From: Larix sibirica
Taxonomy: Eukaryota > Streptophyta > Pinopsida > Pinales > Pinaceae
Direction of reading: 5' to 3'
Assembly (NCBI GenBank): GCA_004151065.3
Contig: NWUY0304782628.1
Coordinates: forward strand, 1 to 20,495
DNA: 20,495 nt
In this document: in pieces, positions 8,898 through 19,335 of the stretch
How the letters are laid out: every line of letters starts with the position of its first letter
Position numbering within the stretch: position 1 is the first letter of the stretch
The notes under the pieces: model-generated
The model's database searches: none
What the model was told of the DNA's origin: nothing
The model's input: the letters and a program-made list of their open reading frames with translations, nothing else
Program-made: the position numbers and the translations under genes

Positions 8898-11800
8898 GAG
8901 ATCCATACCTTATATTTCAAAATTCCCTCACAGCAACAATGCGAGATTCTAAACCATAGTATTGATTTTGAGCCACAGCTTTAGGTGCGACTATTCAATT
9001 GTTTAGTGAATGATTTTAATGCATTTAATACATGTTTCCAAAGTCTCAAAAGCTACGAATGGTAACATAAATCCTTGAATCTAAATCCATGCCTAGATTC
9101 ATATGTTACCAATTTTTACCTAAATCCATGCCTAGAATTTGTAAAGATTCTTAGGTTCCCAATTTAACATTGGAATATAAATTTAACATAAAAAAGAAAA
9201 AGACAAATATTATGATATAATATCATTTAAGAGTCCATGGAAACGTTTATCTTAGCTAGCTAGATGGTTTCCTTGAGAATTTCACATGATATATTTTTTA
9301 TCTCTTATAGGCATGCCTCTTAAATCAAATTAAGATCAAGCTTATTTTCTTCTTATAATTAATATTATAAGACCTAATGACCATACATTATACAAACATA
9401 TGGTAAGGCTAAAACTATACGGGAGTGGACAAGGATGAGAGGTAGTGCATAGGTTTAATATTTGTTAAATTTGTTAAATTTGTTACATCTAGGGCATACG
9501 TGTGGGAGAGTGGGATGATTTATACATTTCTTGTTGACCAAAGTTGTGTATAGGATATGTTTGTGTGGTATCCATGGGATATTATTGAACTAAACACAAT
9601 TTTTGAAATGGACTTTATAATCTTGAAATAAAATCATCCTTACATTATGTTGATGTCATGATCATCAATCAAATAGGAATGTTACACCAAATTTTCTTAT
9701 TAAAGTAATAAGGCTCGTGAATAAGAAGGATAGTACATCTTGCATATGCATAGAGTTACCATCAAATAAATGATTTGGAAACAGGTACTATCCTTTTCCT
9801 ATAATTGATGATATATTTAATTATATGAAAGGATGATGATGATCTATGAATGCTTTGATTGATATACGAGTTCGAGTTTTTTTCTAGTTTCAAAACACAA
9901 GAGTGAGGTGGAATTTTCTACCCTATATATTGAACAAGATGAATATATTGTAGTGAATTTGATGTCACAATGCAATTGAGATTTGAGAGCTCCATACTAT
10001 TCCAAAATTCCATTTTGCAACAATACCATGGGCTTCTAAACCATACCTCTGGATCCATTCCATAGGTCCAAGTGCCAACATTTAGTGTTTGAGTGAATGA
10101 GTTTAATGTGTTTAATGAATTTAATGTTTAATGTGTGTTTCCAAAGTTATGAGCGGTAACATAAATCTATGAACCTAAATCCATGCCCAGATTTCATAAA
10201 GATTCATAGGTTCCAAATTTAGCATTAAAAAATAACAAGACAATTATTATGAGATAATGTCATTTGAGATTCCGCAAAGGCCATCATCTTCGTTGGGGAA
10301 GCCATCACTTTGAATTACCCATTCATGCACCCAAATTATATTTCACATAATATATTTCTTATTTCTTATGGGTATCCCTGATAAATCAAAATATCAAGCT
10401 CTCTACCTTCTTATGATTGATATTAAATGACCTAATAACCATACAAACACATGGTGAGACTAAAAATATATTATATTGGACAAGGATCATATGTAGTGCA
10501 CAAGTTTGATATTTGTTATTAGTGCATCTAGGGCATATGTGCGAGGGCATGGGATGAGTTATAGATTTCTTATATTGACCAAATTTGTGTATAAGGTATG
10601 CTTGTTTGGTAGACATGAATTACTATTGAACCAAACACAATTTTTTAAATGGACCTTATAGTACTATGCATAGATTCATCTCAACGTAATGCTGAGTAGG
10701 AATGTTACACCAAGGTTTGTGATTGAAGTAAATGAGGTTCATGAAGAAGAAGGATGGTACCTTATGCCTATGAATAGAGTTACAATCAACTAAATGGTTT
10801 GAAAAAAGGTGTTGTTTTCTTAGAAAAGATGATCTATTTAATTAGATTGAAGGAAGATTATGGTTTATGAATAATTTGAATGATATGCGATTTGAATTCT
10901 ATCTAGTATCAAAACACATGAGAAAGGTGGAACTATATACCTTGAAAATGAACAAGATGAATGCATTGTAGTCTATTTTATGTTTGTCGTTACAATTCAA
11001 TCGAGCAGTGAGAGCTCCATACCTAATTCAAAATCCCCTTTCATAAGTAAAACACAGGCTTCTAAACCACAGATCTAGCTCCAAACCATTTCTTCAAGTG
11101 CCAATGTTCAATTGTCGAGTGAATGAGTTTAATGTTTTTAATGATTTAAAATTTAATGCATGTCCTTGAAGTTTTAAAAGATTCAAGTGGTAATATAAAT
11201 CCATGCTTAGATTCATAAGTTCCCAAATTTTACCTAAATCCATTCATAGTATTCATAAATATTAATAGATTTCAACTTTAACGGAGGAATACCTATTTAA
11301 CATTCAAAAAGCACAAGACACATATTATGTGATAATAATGTTTGGAAGTTCACTGAGCTCATTGTCTTTAGTTGCTAGACTATTATTTTAAATCACATAT
11401 TTCCATGCTCATATTCTATTTTGACATAATATATTTCTTATTTCTTATGGGTATGCCTCCTAAATCTAAATATCATTCTTGTTACCTTCTTATCATTAAT
11501 ATTAAATAATCTAATCACCATACAAACACATGGTAAGAATAAAACTATATGGGATTGGATAAGGATGAGATGTAGTGTATAAGTTTAAAATTTGTTATTG
11601 CAACATTTAGGTCATATATCTGAGAGTGTGGGATAATTTATAGAGTTTGGGTTAACTAAAGGTCTATAAGATATGGTTGCGTGGTAGTTATGGGTTACCA
11701 TTGAACTAAAAAATATATTTGAAACGAAGCTTATAGTAGTTGCATAGAGTCATCTCTACATAATATTGAGGTCATGATCATATGAGTAGGAATGCTTCAC

Positions 11801-12475
11801 CATGGTTTGTGATTGAAGTTCAAATGATGTTCATGAAAAAAAAGGATGTCACTTTGTGCCTATGCATAAGGTTACAATCAACTAAATCATTTGAAAATAG
11901 TTACTCCCCTTTTCTTAGAATTGATGAGCTATTTATTAGATTAAAGGAAGATCACGACCTATGAATAATTTGAATGATATGTTAGTTTGAGTTCTATCGA
12001 GTCTCAAAACACATGAGAAAGGTGGAATTGTCTACCCTACAAATTGAGCAAGATGGTGCATTAATGTTTGTTGTTATAGTGCATTTGAGTACCCTAAAAA
12101 TTGAGCAAGACGGTGCATTATTGTCTGTTGTTATAATGTCTGTTGTTATAGTGCATTTGAGTAGTGAGAGATCCATACCTAATTCAAAGTCTCCTTTAGA
12201 AATAGTAGCTTGGGATTCTAAACCAGAGTTATAGGTACCATTATTCAGTGTTTGAGTGAATGCATATAACATATTTAAAATTTAAAGTGTGTTTACGAAG
12301 TTTTAAAAGCTACGAATGGTAACATAAGTCCATTCCTAGATTCATATGTTCCTCATTTTTACCTAAATCCATGTCTAGATTTCATAAAGATTCATAGGTT
12401 ACCTATTTAACAAAGGAATATAAATTTAACATCCAAAAAGTATAAGACAATTATTATGAGATAATATATAAGATA
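8898..12475. repeat. Tandem array of about 1.0-1.16-kb units (three full, one truncated)
   Basis: Four diverged copies start with gag(a/c)tccatac at 8898, 9987, 11012 and 12168, giving lengths of 1089, 1025 and 1156 bp. The fourth stops at about 12475. Landmarks recur in the same order. ttctaaacca occurs at 8947, 10034, 11060 and 12216. Next comes taaatccatgcc or a close variant, then caaacacatggt near 9392, 10443 and 11521. taggaatgttacacca (taggaatgcttcacca in the third) occurs at 9674, 10697 and 11787, and caaaacacatgagaaaggtgg near 9894, 10910 and 12005. No frame is open for long in any copy, and I see no transposon domain or LTR signature. It may be an old satellite or a tandemly amplified fragment of an unknown element. 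Confidence 0.85.
12033..12149. repeat. 57-bp tandem duplication inside the kilobase array
   Basis: The segment starting taccctacaaattgagcaag recurs as taccctaaaaattgagcaag with starts at 12033 and 12090. A further slip of ctgttgttata follows at about 12125-12150. It expands the last part of the third kilobase unit just before the fourth starts, and accounts for some of the extra length of that unit (1156 bp). Confidence 0.85.
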
Positions 12476-12604
12476 TATTATTGATAAAATCATATGCCAA
12501 GATGGCCCCAATTGTAATTAAAAATAATCATTATTGATGTTTGACCAAGATATAATCTTTAAAAACGTTACTTTTATAAATATTTACTATCTCATCCCCA
12601 TATA

Positions 12605-13290
12605 ACCATTTGGTGTGGGAATTACAGTTGACATGACCAAGATATAAGAAAAATTGATTGGGCAATTCCCAAGAATGCTCACAAAGTGCACAACTTTGTG
12701 GGGTTAGTAAGCTATTATGGGTTGTACATCCCTTCACATGGATACATAGAAAGTTGAAGAAATTTGTATGGTTAGACAAGTGTAAGGTATACTTTTATAA
12801 TCTTAATCAACAACTAATTAATTATTGCACCCATATTGAGGGTGACCAATATATAAAAGCATTTTGCGATGTACACATATGCCTTATTGGATGGCTTGGG
12901 TGAGCCCTTATGTAGGAGGGTAATTTGATTACATATGGATACATGGAATTAATTTAGATTTTGAGTTAACTTATGCCACACAAGACCTAAAATCGGTAAT
13001 AGTTGTTCCTACTTTGAAGGTATTATATGGGGCATTATTAGGTATAAGGTTATAAATTCATTCTTAAAAAAAACACAAAAAATTGCTATCCATCGTCACA
13101 AAGAGTACAATATATTCAACACATTCTAGTGTGAAAATAATGTTTGTTGACTTAAAATTGCTCTTCTTTTGTGCCAAACTAAAAAATAATGTGATTCTTC
13201 AAGTGTCCAAATGTTTAGAATGTCAATGGGTGAAGGTTGAGTATCACCACCTAGAATGTCAGTGGGTGAAGGTTAAGAATGAAAACCTAG
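12605..13290 (+). pseudogene. Ty3/gypsy pol relic: reverse transcriptase end, RNase H, integrase zinc finger
   Basis: The relic is spread over several plus frames. VDMTKI at 12627 followed by IDWAIPKNAHKVHNFVGL then VSYYGLYIP (from 12653) matches the C-terminal reverse transcriptase connection of Ty3/gypsy elements. FVWLDKCKVYFYNLNQQL and KAFCDVHICLIGWLG match the start of RNase H, and ELTYATQDLKSVIVVPTLKV plus LYGALLG its later part. YSTHSSVKIMFVDLK, then VSKCLECQWVKVEYHHL (13110-13250), matches the integrase zinc-binding region, with the Cys pair at 13212 and 13221 and one His kept. Stops and at least three frameshifts are present, and the segment between RNase H and integrase is mostly lost. 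The catalytic integrase core is not seen. It is non-functional. Confidence 0.75.
13216..13287 (+). repeat. 36-bp in-frame duplication in the integrase zinc-finger relic
   Basis: tagaatgtcaatgggtgaag occurs at 13216 and, with one change, at 13252, a period of 36 bp or 12 codons. It duplicates LECQWVKV, adding a third Cys-containing copy of the knuckle. The frame remains open across both copies. Confidence 0.85.
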
Positions 13291-15292
13291 GGTTAATAAT
13301 TTATTTGGAAAGGTTGGTCTTGTTGCATTATACATTGAAGGAGAGGGTGTTTCTTGTTGCATATCAAAGCTTGAACCCTAGCTCTCTCTCACTGGTTATT
13401 TCAACTAACAATAGGGGTTAGTGATGAGATTATAGAAGCTAATTATTGGGTATAAGTGAGTTTGGTTGAAAACCTGCCCACAACTAATATTGGACTCATT
13501 GATTGAAAAATCATCAATTGCAACTCTTATCAGGTATTTGGATTGAATATTCTTCAATTATTATTTGAATTCCATTTTTTCTTTTAGTTTTATCAATCCT
13601 GGAAACCCTTTCAAACCATTGTCACTATTCAAATCCTCGAGCAACAAATGAAGAGAAACAATCTTATCAAGGCATGCCCTTGAACCCATATTGAGTCTTG
13701 GTAATGGGAAACTTTTGCAAACTGTAGTTGCCCAAAAAAATTGCATGCTAGTCAAACTAAGAAAATTTAGAATATGAAAATCATTTAGAGCCTTTATATT
13801 TTCTTATTGAACACTGTATGTTAATTATTCAAAGGAAGTGAATCCATAGTCTCACCATCAACGTGGTATTCTTTCTTTTATAACTTGCTATTTTAGAAAT
13901 TATCCCACCTAAAACAAGGATCCTATTTTTAAATTAACATGGGTATTTTTAATTATCTTGTATTTCCTTTGGGAAAAATTGATTTGATATCGATGCAAAC
14001 ACGACCATCAATGGAAGATTTATATCTCTACTCTATTCATATATTCATACCAATTTAGCCCAATTTTCCATCTCTGTCTTTTTTATTTATCGAGGAAACA
14101 TTGATTGGTATAGTTTTGGTAATAGTTGGAATGAATAGTTGGTTGTGATGTTTTATTACTTGGGTAATTTGATTTGTCTAATCAAAGCAATGCCATCCAT
14201 GGGCATGCTTCTTGTATTGTTTAAATCCATTGGTGTATGGAATTGAATAAACAATTTTAATTCAAATCTTTTTGTGGTAAGTAGGAGAAGATTATTGTAT
14301 CATTTGGACATATTTGGTTGTTATATCCTCTATGTTTTTACAATGTTAACCAAGTGTATGTAAAAATGATTCATTAGATGGAATTCTAATTTTTTAGTCT
14401 ATTTATTGGTTTGGGTTGGAATCCTATAAGAATGTTCTCTTTCCTTCTTACTCAAATTTTAGGTATAATCATGGCCTATGTGTATTCAATACTTTTCCAT
14501 GTTTATTCAAGCGTGTCCCTTAGAAAAGTGATCATCCTTCATATACATGGTTGTAGGTGATTGCTAGGTAGGGTGCGACCTCGTGATTCTTATGAATGGT
14601 TCTATTTATTTGGTTAACTTATTACAAATACATGTTCTTATGTTCTAGTATTGCTCTTAGGTCATGTATGTATCCACCTTTGGAAGTCATGTTTGTGGAA
14701 AGTTTTCCTAAATATGATTGGGTTGTATGCATCCCTTGGACTGCATGGTGAATTCAATTTCCTCTATACCTAAGGAGGATAAGATTGCAAAGTTTCTTGT
14801 AGATTTACACCTTTATTAGTTGTTAATTATATCATTCATTATCTCAAGATGTGAGTTGCATAACAATGATATATAATGAATTCTATTTATATCTTCGTAA
14901 ATTTGGTGAAAGGATTTAGAATGTATAGTTTCTGATTAAGAACTAAGACAAATAGCGGTAGTCCTTCTCCTTCATTCCTAAAATTCATGGGCACGTTATT
15001 ATAAATAGCACAATGGAAGAACAATTGTGACCATATTGAAACACCTAAATCTTGATATAAAATATCTATATGTTGGAGTGTTATAAATTCCTTATATGGT
15101 ATATCTACTTTGATGTGACCAAATCAAACAAATTTTCATTGAGCACAATCTATATAGATAAAAATCATAACATGTCTAAAGAACTCATTATAATGTAATG
15201 TCACTCATTTTAAGGTTGGTAAATTCCATAGTGATGTAACCACGACATAATAATTGTTCATAACATTTATAGAAAATTAAATCAAAGAATAT
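13291..15292. other. Two-kilobase stretch without a recognisable gene
   Basis: It lies between the pol relic and the 56-bp array. All frames are closed at short intervals, and I found no primer binding site, polypurine tract that I would defend, LTR ends or RNA gene. A 64-codon minus-strand frame at 13561-13755 matches no family I know. If the flanking gypsy relics belong together, this would be 3' untranslated region and LTR sequence, which I cannot confirm. Confidence 0.45.
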
Positions 15293-16130
15293 TTTATTGC
15301 CCCATGGATTTTATTCTCACCAAGGAGGATACTCTTATCCTTCCTCTATATTATTTTTCCCATTGAGGGGAACAATGGGAAGGTTCAAGTAACCCTTCCT
15401 CAACCATAGTATTCATGTCAATGGGTATGTGGGGAAAAGGTCATTCGACCTCTCTTTTAGCATAGTATTCATGTCATGATGGATCTCATGGAATGGTTGG
15501 ATGACCCTTCCTCAAACATAGTATTCTAGCTTAGGGCTTAACCTAGGGAAGGGTCAGTTAACCCTTCCTCCACCATAGTATTCTCATTAAAGGGATCCTA
15601 AGGAAGGGTTAGAAAACCCTTGCTAGAGGATAGTCTTATCATTTAGTGGGAGTTTGGGAAGGGTTAGCCAACCCTTCCTCAAGCATAGTATTATCATCAA
15701 GGGGATCTCAAGGAAGGTTCAACTAACTCTTCCCTCAACATAGTATTCTCGTCAATGGGGATCCTATGTAAGGGTTGATTGAATTTTTGCAGAGCATAGT
15801 ATTCTTTTCAAGGAGGATCCCAAGGAAGGGTTGACTGACCCTTCCTTGTGTATCGTATTCTCATTCAAGTGGATCATGTGGAAGTTTGACCTCCCTTGAG
15901 TATCGTATAGTCATCGAGGGGGACCTTAGGGAATGTTCAACTGACCCTTCCTAAAGGTTAGTATTAGATTCAAGGGGGAGCATGGGGAAGTGTCAACCGC
16001 CCCTTTCTCAATCATATTATTCTTTTTAAGTGAGATTCCAATGAAGGGAGGGCCAATTCTTCTTATATAATAGTAGTTATGTCATGTGGGATCCCAAGGA
16101 ATGGTCAACCAACCCTTCCTCGAGCATTAA
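15293..16130. repeat. 56-bp minisatellite, about 15 units, many with a hairpin
   Basis: The anchor catagtatt or its variant occurs at 15405, 15461, 15517, 15574, 15629, 15684, 15739, 15795, 15851, 15901, 15957, 16013, 16069 and 16125. The spacings are 55-57 bp except for one of 50. Weaker units extend upstream to about 15293. Each unit has the order anchor, ttctcatcaaggggatcc-like segment, then ggaagggt-loop-acccttcc. Perfect stems are seen at 15547-15568 (8 bp, 6-nt loop), 15657-15678 (9 bp, 4-nt loop) and 15824-15845 (8 bp), and a different perfect stem aggtc-attc-gacct at 15438-15451. 56 is not a multiple of three, so it is not a protein repeat. Confidence 0.95.
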
Positions 16131-17574
16131 CCTATAATGTATATCTAGCATAAGCATCATCTATCATTGATCTTTTCTCCATTTAAAAATTTTATTTTGA
16201 TTGATCTCCGTGCTTTTCATTCAGGAAACACACATATCATGGACGCACACCTTTACTTAAAGAAAGGTGCGGAGAATTCTAAACTTTACATTGATTTTAG
16301 GGTTTGAAAAGGTTTATTTGGTTATTGAATTTTTATAAGTTTCTGAATTCAACCATCTTTTTCAAGTTTAAAGTATGTTTTCATTTAAAAGCTTTCTGTT
16401 TTTGTATCATTTTCATCTGAGAACATCATCTTTCTCATGTTTACATCCCTTTGAGTAGAAATAACCATTAAAATAAATGTAACTAAAATTAAATAGACTT
16501 GTTTTTCTTTGATAGTAAACCAATAGCAGTTTAAGTTCTAGGGCCTTAGTACTATAGGATTTGAGAGTCAATTCTCCAAGGTTGTGAAAACTACAACTAG
16601 TCACTATCAAGTGTAAAAATCCAATAGTAGCAATGACATTTATCAGGAAACAATGCCTCACACATGCATCAAGAACAAGGTCAAGTTGAGTAAGTGATTG
16701 AAATTATCCCCCTGTTTATTTCTTAGTGGGATATGCATGTATATGATCTTTAGGTGAATTGGCAAGTCCTTGGGGTGACACCATCTCTATCTAGAGTTTG
16801 AAGTCTATGAATTAGTCCTATGTTATCTACCAATACACAAAAAACTAACACACGAATATTATTCCTTCCTCCCTATCATGAAGTGGTAAATTTAGTGTCC
16901 ATTCTATAATTTTCCACCTAGATGACTACAAGTGGGAACTACTTGTGGTACCTAATACATATGCATAAAATCTACCTCAATTCCCTTGGAAGGTGCCCAT
17001 TTTCTTGAGGGTACTTTCATCTTGGGTGGTTGTTGTATGGGAGTTATCGTAACTATTTCTCACATCTTCACTAGTTGGAATTGGACCCTCTCCATCATAG
17101 GCTAATCATTGAAGGCCTATGTTAGACATTTCACTAATTGGACTTGGGGCTTAATGACCCTAGGTTGATTTTTGGGAAAGTGATTTTTCTTGGTTGTATA
17201 TTAGAGGATCTTGTATAGGAATGTGTTGATTATATTTGTTTACCCATTAGAAGTCAATAAGATATTTTCTTATTTTTGAATCGGAGATAATGGATAAATT
17301 TCTTGAGGACACCAACCAATACACATATATGCAAGGGGATCCTTGTGGTTTTCCTTTGTTTGGGAATGTTGGTTCCCATTAAATGGTTACCTTGATTCTT
17401 CCTAGACTCATTTTTGGGATGTTGATTTGGTTATTTTCCACTCCAAATGTCTTGAATTCCATGACACTTCCCAAGTAAGGTTGTGTGTCAAGCTCCCTTG
17501 ATTTCTTTACAAGTTAAATTGGTTCTTTCTTACTCTACCTTATATGGTGAAAGTGTTTCACCTATTTTGGCTAT
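16131..17574. other. Stretch without a recognisable gene, perhaps retroelement leader or gag
   Basis: Short protein-like runs occur in plus frames but none long enough to assign. The position upstream of the gag-like and protease relics at 17575-19335 would suit a decayed leader and gag region of the same element. An 82-codon minus frame at 16413-16661 matches nothing I recognise. Confidence 0.35.
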
Positions 17575-18220
17575 TACCTATAAGTGTAAAAGGAATAAGG
17601 AGAGAAAGAGTAGGAAAAAGAATTGAAGACAAAGGGGTGATTCCCTAGCCATTGCGAGTCACACTAGGGAAAATTCCCTAGCCAACGCAAGTCACACTAG
17701 GGGGGATTCCTTAGATAATGTAGGCCATGCTATGGGAAATTCACCAACCAACACAATTCATGTTGGAGGCATGTCGCCGGCCATTGCAAGTCATACTAGA
17801 GACAAGAAACTAGCCATTGCAATTCATGATAGGGGCAAAAAAACAACCAATGCAAGTTATGTTGGGAGTATTAATATTGTTGAGAAGCCTAGATGAATAT
17901 GATGATAGCCTAAGTTACCATATAACATTTCTAAGGGAGATAACCTTACTCATCTATGCCATGCTATTCTAGAGGCACAAAGAGTGCAGTACGTGTCTCA
18001 GGGATATTTTTCTCTTGAACAACCTATGGTTTCCTAGCATGCCATTCAACCCTTTTTTGATGAGGTGGTTGATTCGATGCATTTTTTTATCGATCTCACT
18101 CTTCCCTAGGAGATTGTTGAGTTTGAAGTGGTTTAGTTGATCCAATCTTCAGTCTATCCCATTCTTACTTTGGAGAGTGATGTGACTACCACTCAATTTT
18201 TCTTTACTATTAGTTCATAA
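17575..18220 (+). pseudogene. Gag-like relic upstream of the protease, with a basic tract and an 11-residue repeat
   Basis: One plus frame reads through most of this interval. It starts with a strongly basic tract (YKCKRNKERKSRKKN, one stop, RQRGDS), then runs through seven copies of an 11-residue repeat to a stop at 17894. After three clustered stops the same frame continues as GDNLTHLCHAILEAQRVQYV and QPFFDEVVDSMHFFIDLTLP, ending near 18218, with three further stops. Basic tracts are common near the end of retroelement Gag, and the neighbour downstream is a gypsy protease in another frame, so a gag relic fits. No zinc knuckle (CX2CX4HX4C) is visible, so the assignment rests on position and composition. 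Confidence 0.45.
17640..17876 (+). repeat. 33-bp tandem repeat coding an 11-residue unit, seven copies
   Basis: Units start at about 17643, 17676, 17709, 17742, 17775, 17808 and 17841, exactly 33 bp apart. The consensus is near ccctagccattgcaagtcac followed by actaggg and 6 variable bases. The frame starting at 17636 is open through all seven. It gives variants of (G/E)-(D/N)-S-L-A-(N/I)-A-S-H-T-R, for example NSLANASHTR and MSPAIASHTR. Substitutions accumulate along the array without closing this frame until 17894. Confidence 0.9.
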
Positions 18221-18378
18221 CCTTCTAGATAAGGGGGTGCTCTATTTAGTTCAAGTAACCACCCCCTCCAATCTCTAGGCTCATTTCCTTCGATTGGAAT
18301 AGTATAGTCGAGCCTCACATTCTTTCATCTACACCCTTCCAAACAGGGGTTGGCGTCAATTTATGCATAGTTTATCAA

Positions 18379-18674
18379 TATATTGTTGATGAAGGAGATT
18401 ATGTTTGTATTTTATTAACATATTATTAGAAAGGTATGGTTTCTACCAACCTTGTGTCAACTATGAGTTAACTGTTGGAATTTGATAGAAGACCTAGTAA
18501 ACCCATGGGGGTTCTTCAACAATTGCTTATTTCATTAGGTGGGGATATTTTCTTAGTAAATTTTATACTTATGAAAGGAAAATTAAAATTCAATGTGTTC
18601 CTTGGGAGTGATTCTGTATATGATAGAATGTTGTGATATCTACATTGTTCCATGTAATACATTTTCCTCATGAT
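18379..18674 (+). pseudogene. Ty3/gypsy retroviral-type aspartic protease relic
   Basis: The frame starting at 18379 gives YIVDEGDYVCIL, at the position of the catalytic D-(S/T)-G motif. KGMVSTNLVSTMS follows, then LLEFDRRPSKPMGVLQQLLI, SLGGDIFLVNFILMKGKLKF and NVFLGSDSVYDRML. The order is that of plant gypsy proteases: active-site loop, flap with PxGxL, then the (L/F)LGxD motif near the C-terminus. A D-E-G active site in place of D-S/T-G is, to my recollection, found in a group of plant gypsy elements, so the change may not be decay. Four stops and a frameshift near 18663 show that it is dead. In an intact element this enzyme would cut the Gag-Pol polyprotein. Confidence 0.7.
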
Positions 18675-19335
18675 GGAAGCATTGTGACTATTTAACAACT
18701 AGCATCTAGTGATCCTAATCCTCATTCGAGTTTAAACCATGTTTCCCTTTTGTTTGTTTGCAATGTTTTGGTAGACACTACCCCGCCATGAGTGAAATAT
18801 GTGGCATCATATCCCATGTGTCTAATTTATACTAAGGAGGAGACTCTACATTCCTGCTCACCTTTTATGGACTTGTTTCTAACAATTGATCTAGCTATTT
18901 CTTTAATGGGGTTATTGGACCATGTTATCCTCCTATTGTTCCAAGTGAATGTTTCAACATATGTTCTCCCTTGGATGTACTACACTCATATAAATATCTC
19001 CTAGAGGCTATGACTAATTTCAATATTTCTTCATATATTTTCATCATTTCAAAAGACCATCTCCCTAAATTTGACAGATTTGCAATCAAATCAATCCTCG
19101 ATTTTCCTTTTGAGTATGACTTCAATGTTTGTGGATCCTTAGACTTTGGAATTTGAGTCTTTAGACTCTAACGTTGAGCTATAATTTGATGCTCCTTATG
19201 AGTAGTATTTCTTTAGTAGATGTCCAAACCCCTATGATGATGAGTATGTTCCTACAGAGTTTGTTATTGATTTCAATTTTGATCTTCCTTGTTCAATCTA
19301 ATCTCATTATTTGTAAGTTCTCAGGCCTTGGTTTT
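18663..19335 (+). pseudogene. Pol relic between protease and reverse transcriptase
   Basis: A frameshift carries the protease reading into PHDGSIVTI and QLASSDPNPHSSLNHVSLLF (from 18663), then NVLVDTTPP, a stop, and VKYVASYPMCLIYTKEETLH up to a stop after 19001. A second shift gives AMTNFNISSYIFIISKDHLP, then KFDRFAIKSILDFPFEYDFN (to 19156). A third gives acidic text around YDDEYVPTEFVIDFNFDLPC up to about 19335. This matches the linker after the protease in plant gypsy pol, with its HDG-IVTI-QL motif. The reverse transcriptase catalytic core (YxDD) is not found before the window ends. Confidence 0.55.

Noticed and set aside
8724-8906. 60-codon minus-strand frame with a repeated peptide
   Set aside because: The repeated peptide is simply the 51-bp tandem duplication, which happens to be a multiple of three. 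There is no other sign of coding.
8947-12225. Kilobase units as LTRs of a retrotransposon
   Set aside because: They are adjacent head to tail without internal coding sequence, and I found neither TG...CA ends nor a primer binding site at the unit borders.
12013-12272. Overlapping plus- and minus-strand frames
   Set aside because: Both result from the 57-bp duplication (a multiple of three) within the kilobase array, and the other copies of the unit are closed at this place.
13098-13130. HKEYNIFNTF as the RNase H motif near its C-terminus
   Set aside because: The same bases in another frame give YSTHSSVKIMFVDLK, which continues without interruption into the integrase zinc-finger text and is the better-supported reading.
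13561-13755. 64-codon minus-strand frame following the pol relic
   Set aside because: No recognisable domain, no link to either gypsy relic (both are on the plus strand), and a length compatible with chance.
15293-16130. CRISPR-like array or telomere-like repeat
   Set aside because: The units have no constant-repeat/variable-spacer division, since the whole 56 bp is related. The AAGGGTT words are part of a hairpin and are not consecutive TTTAGGG telomere units.
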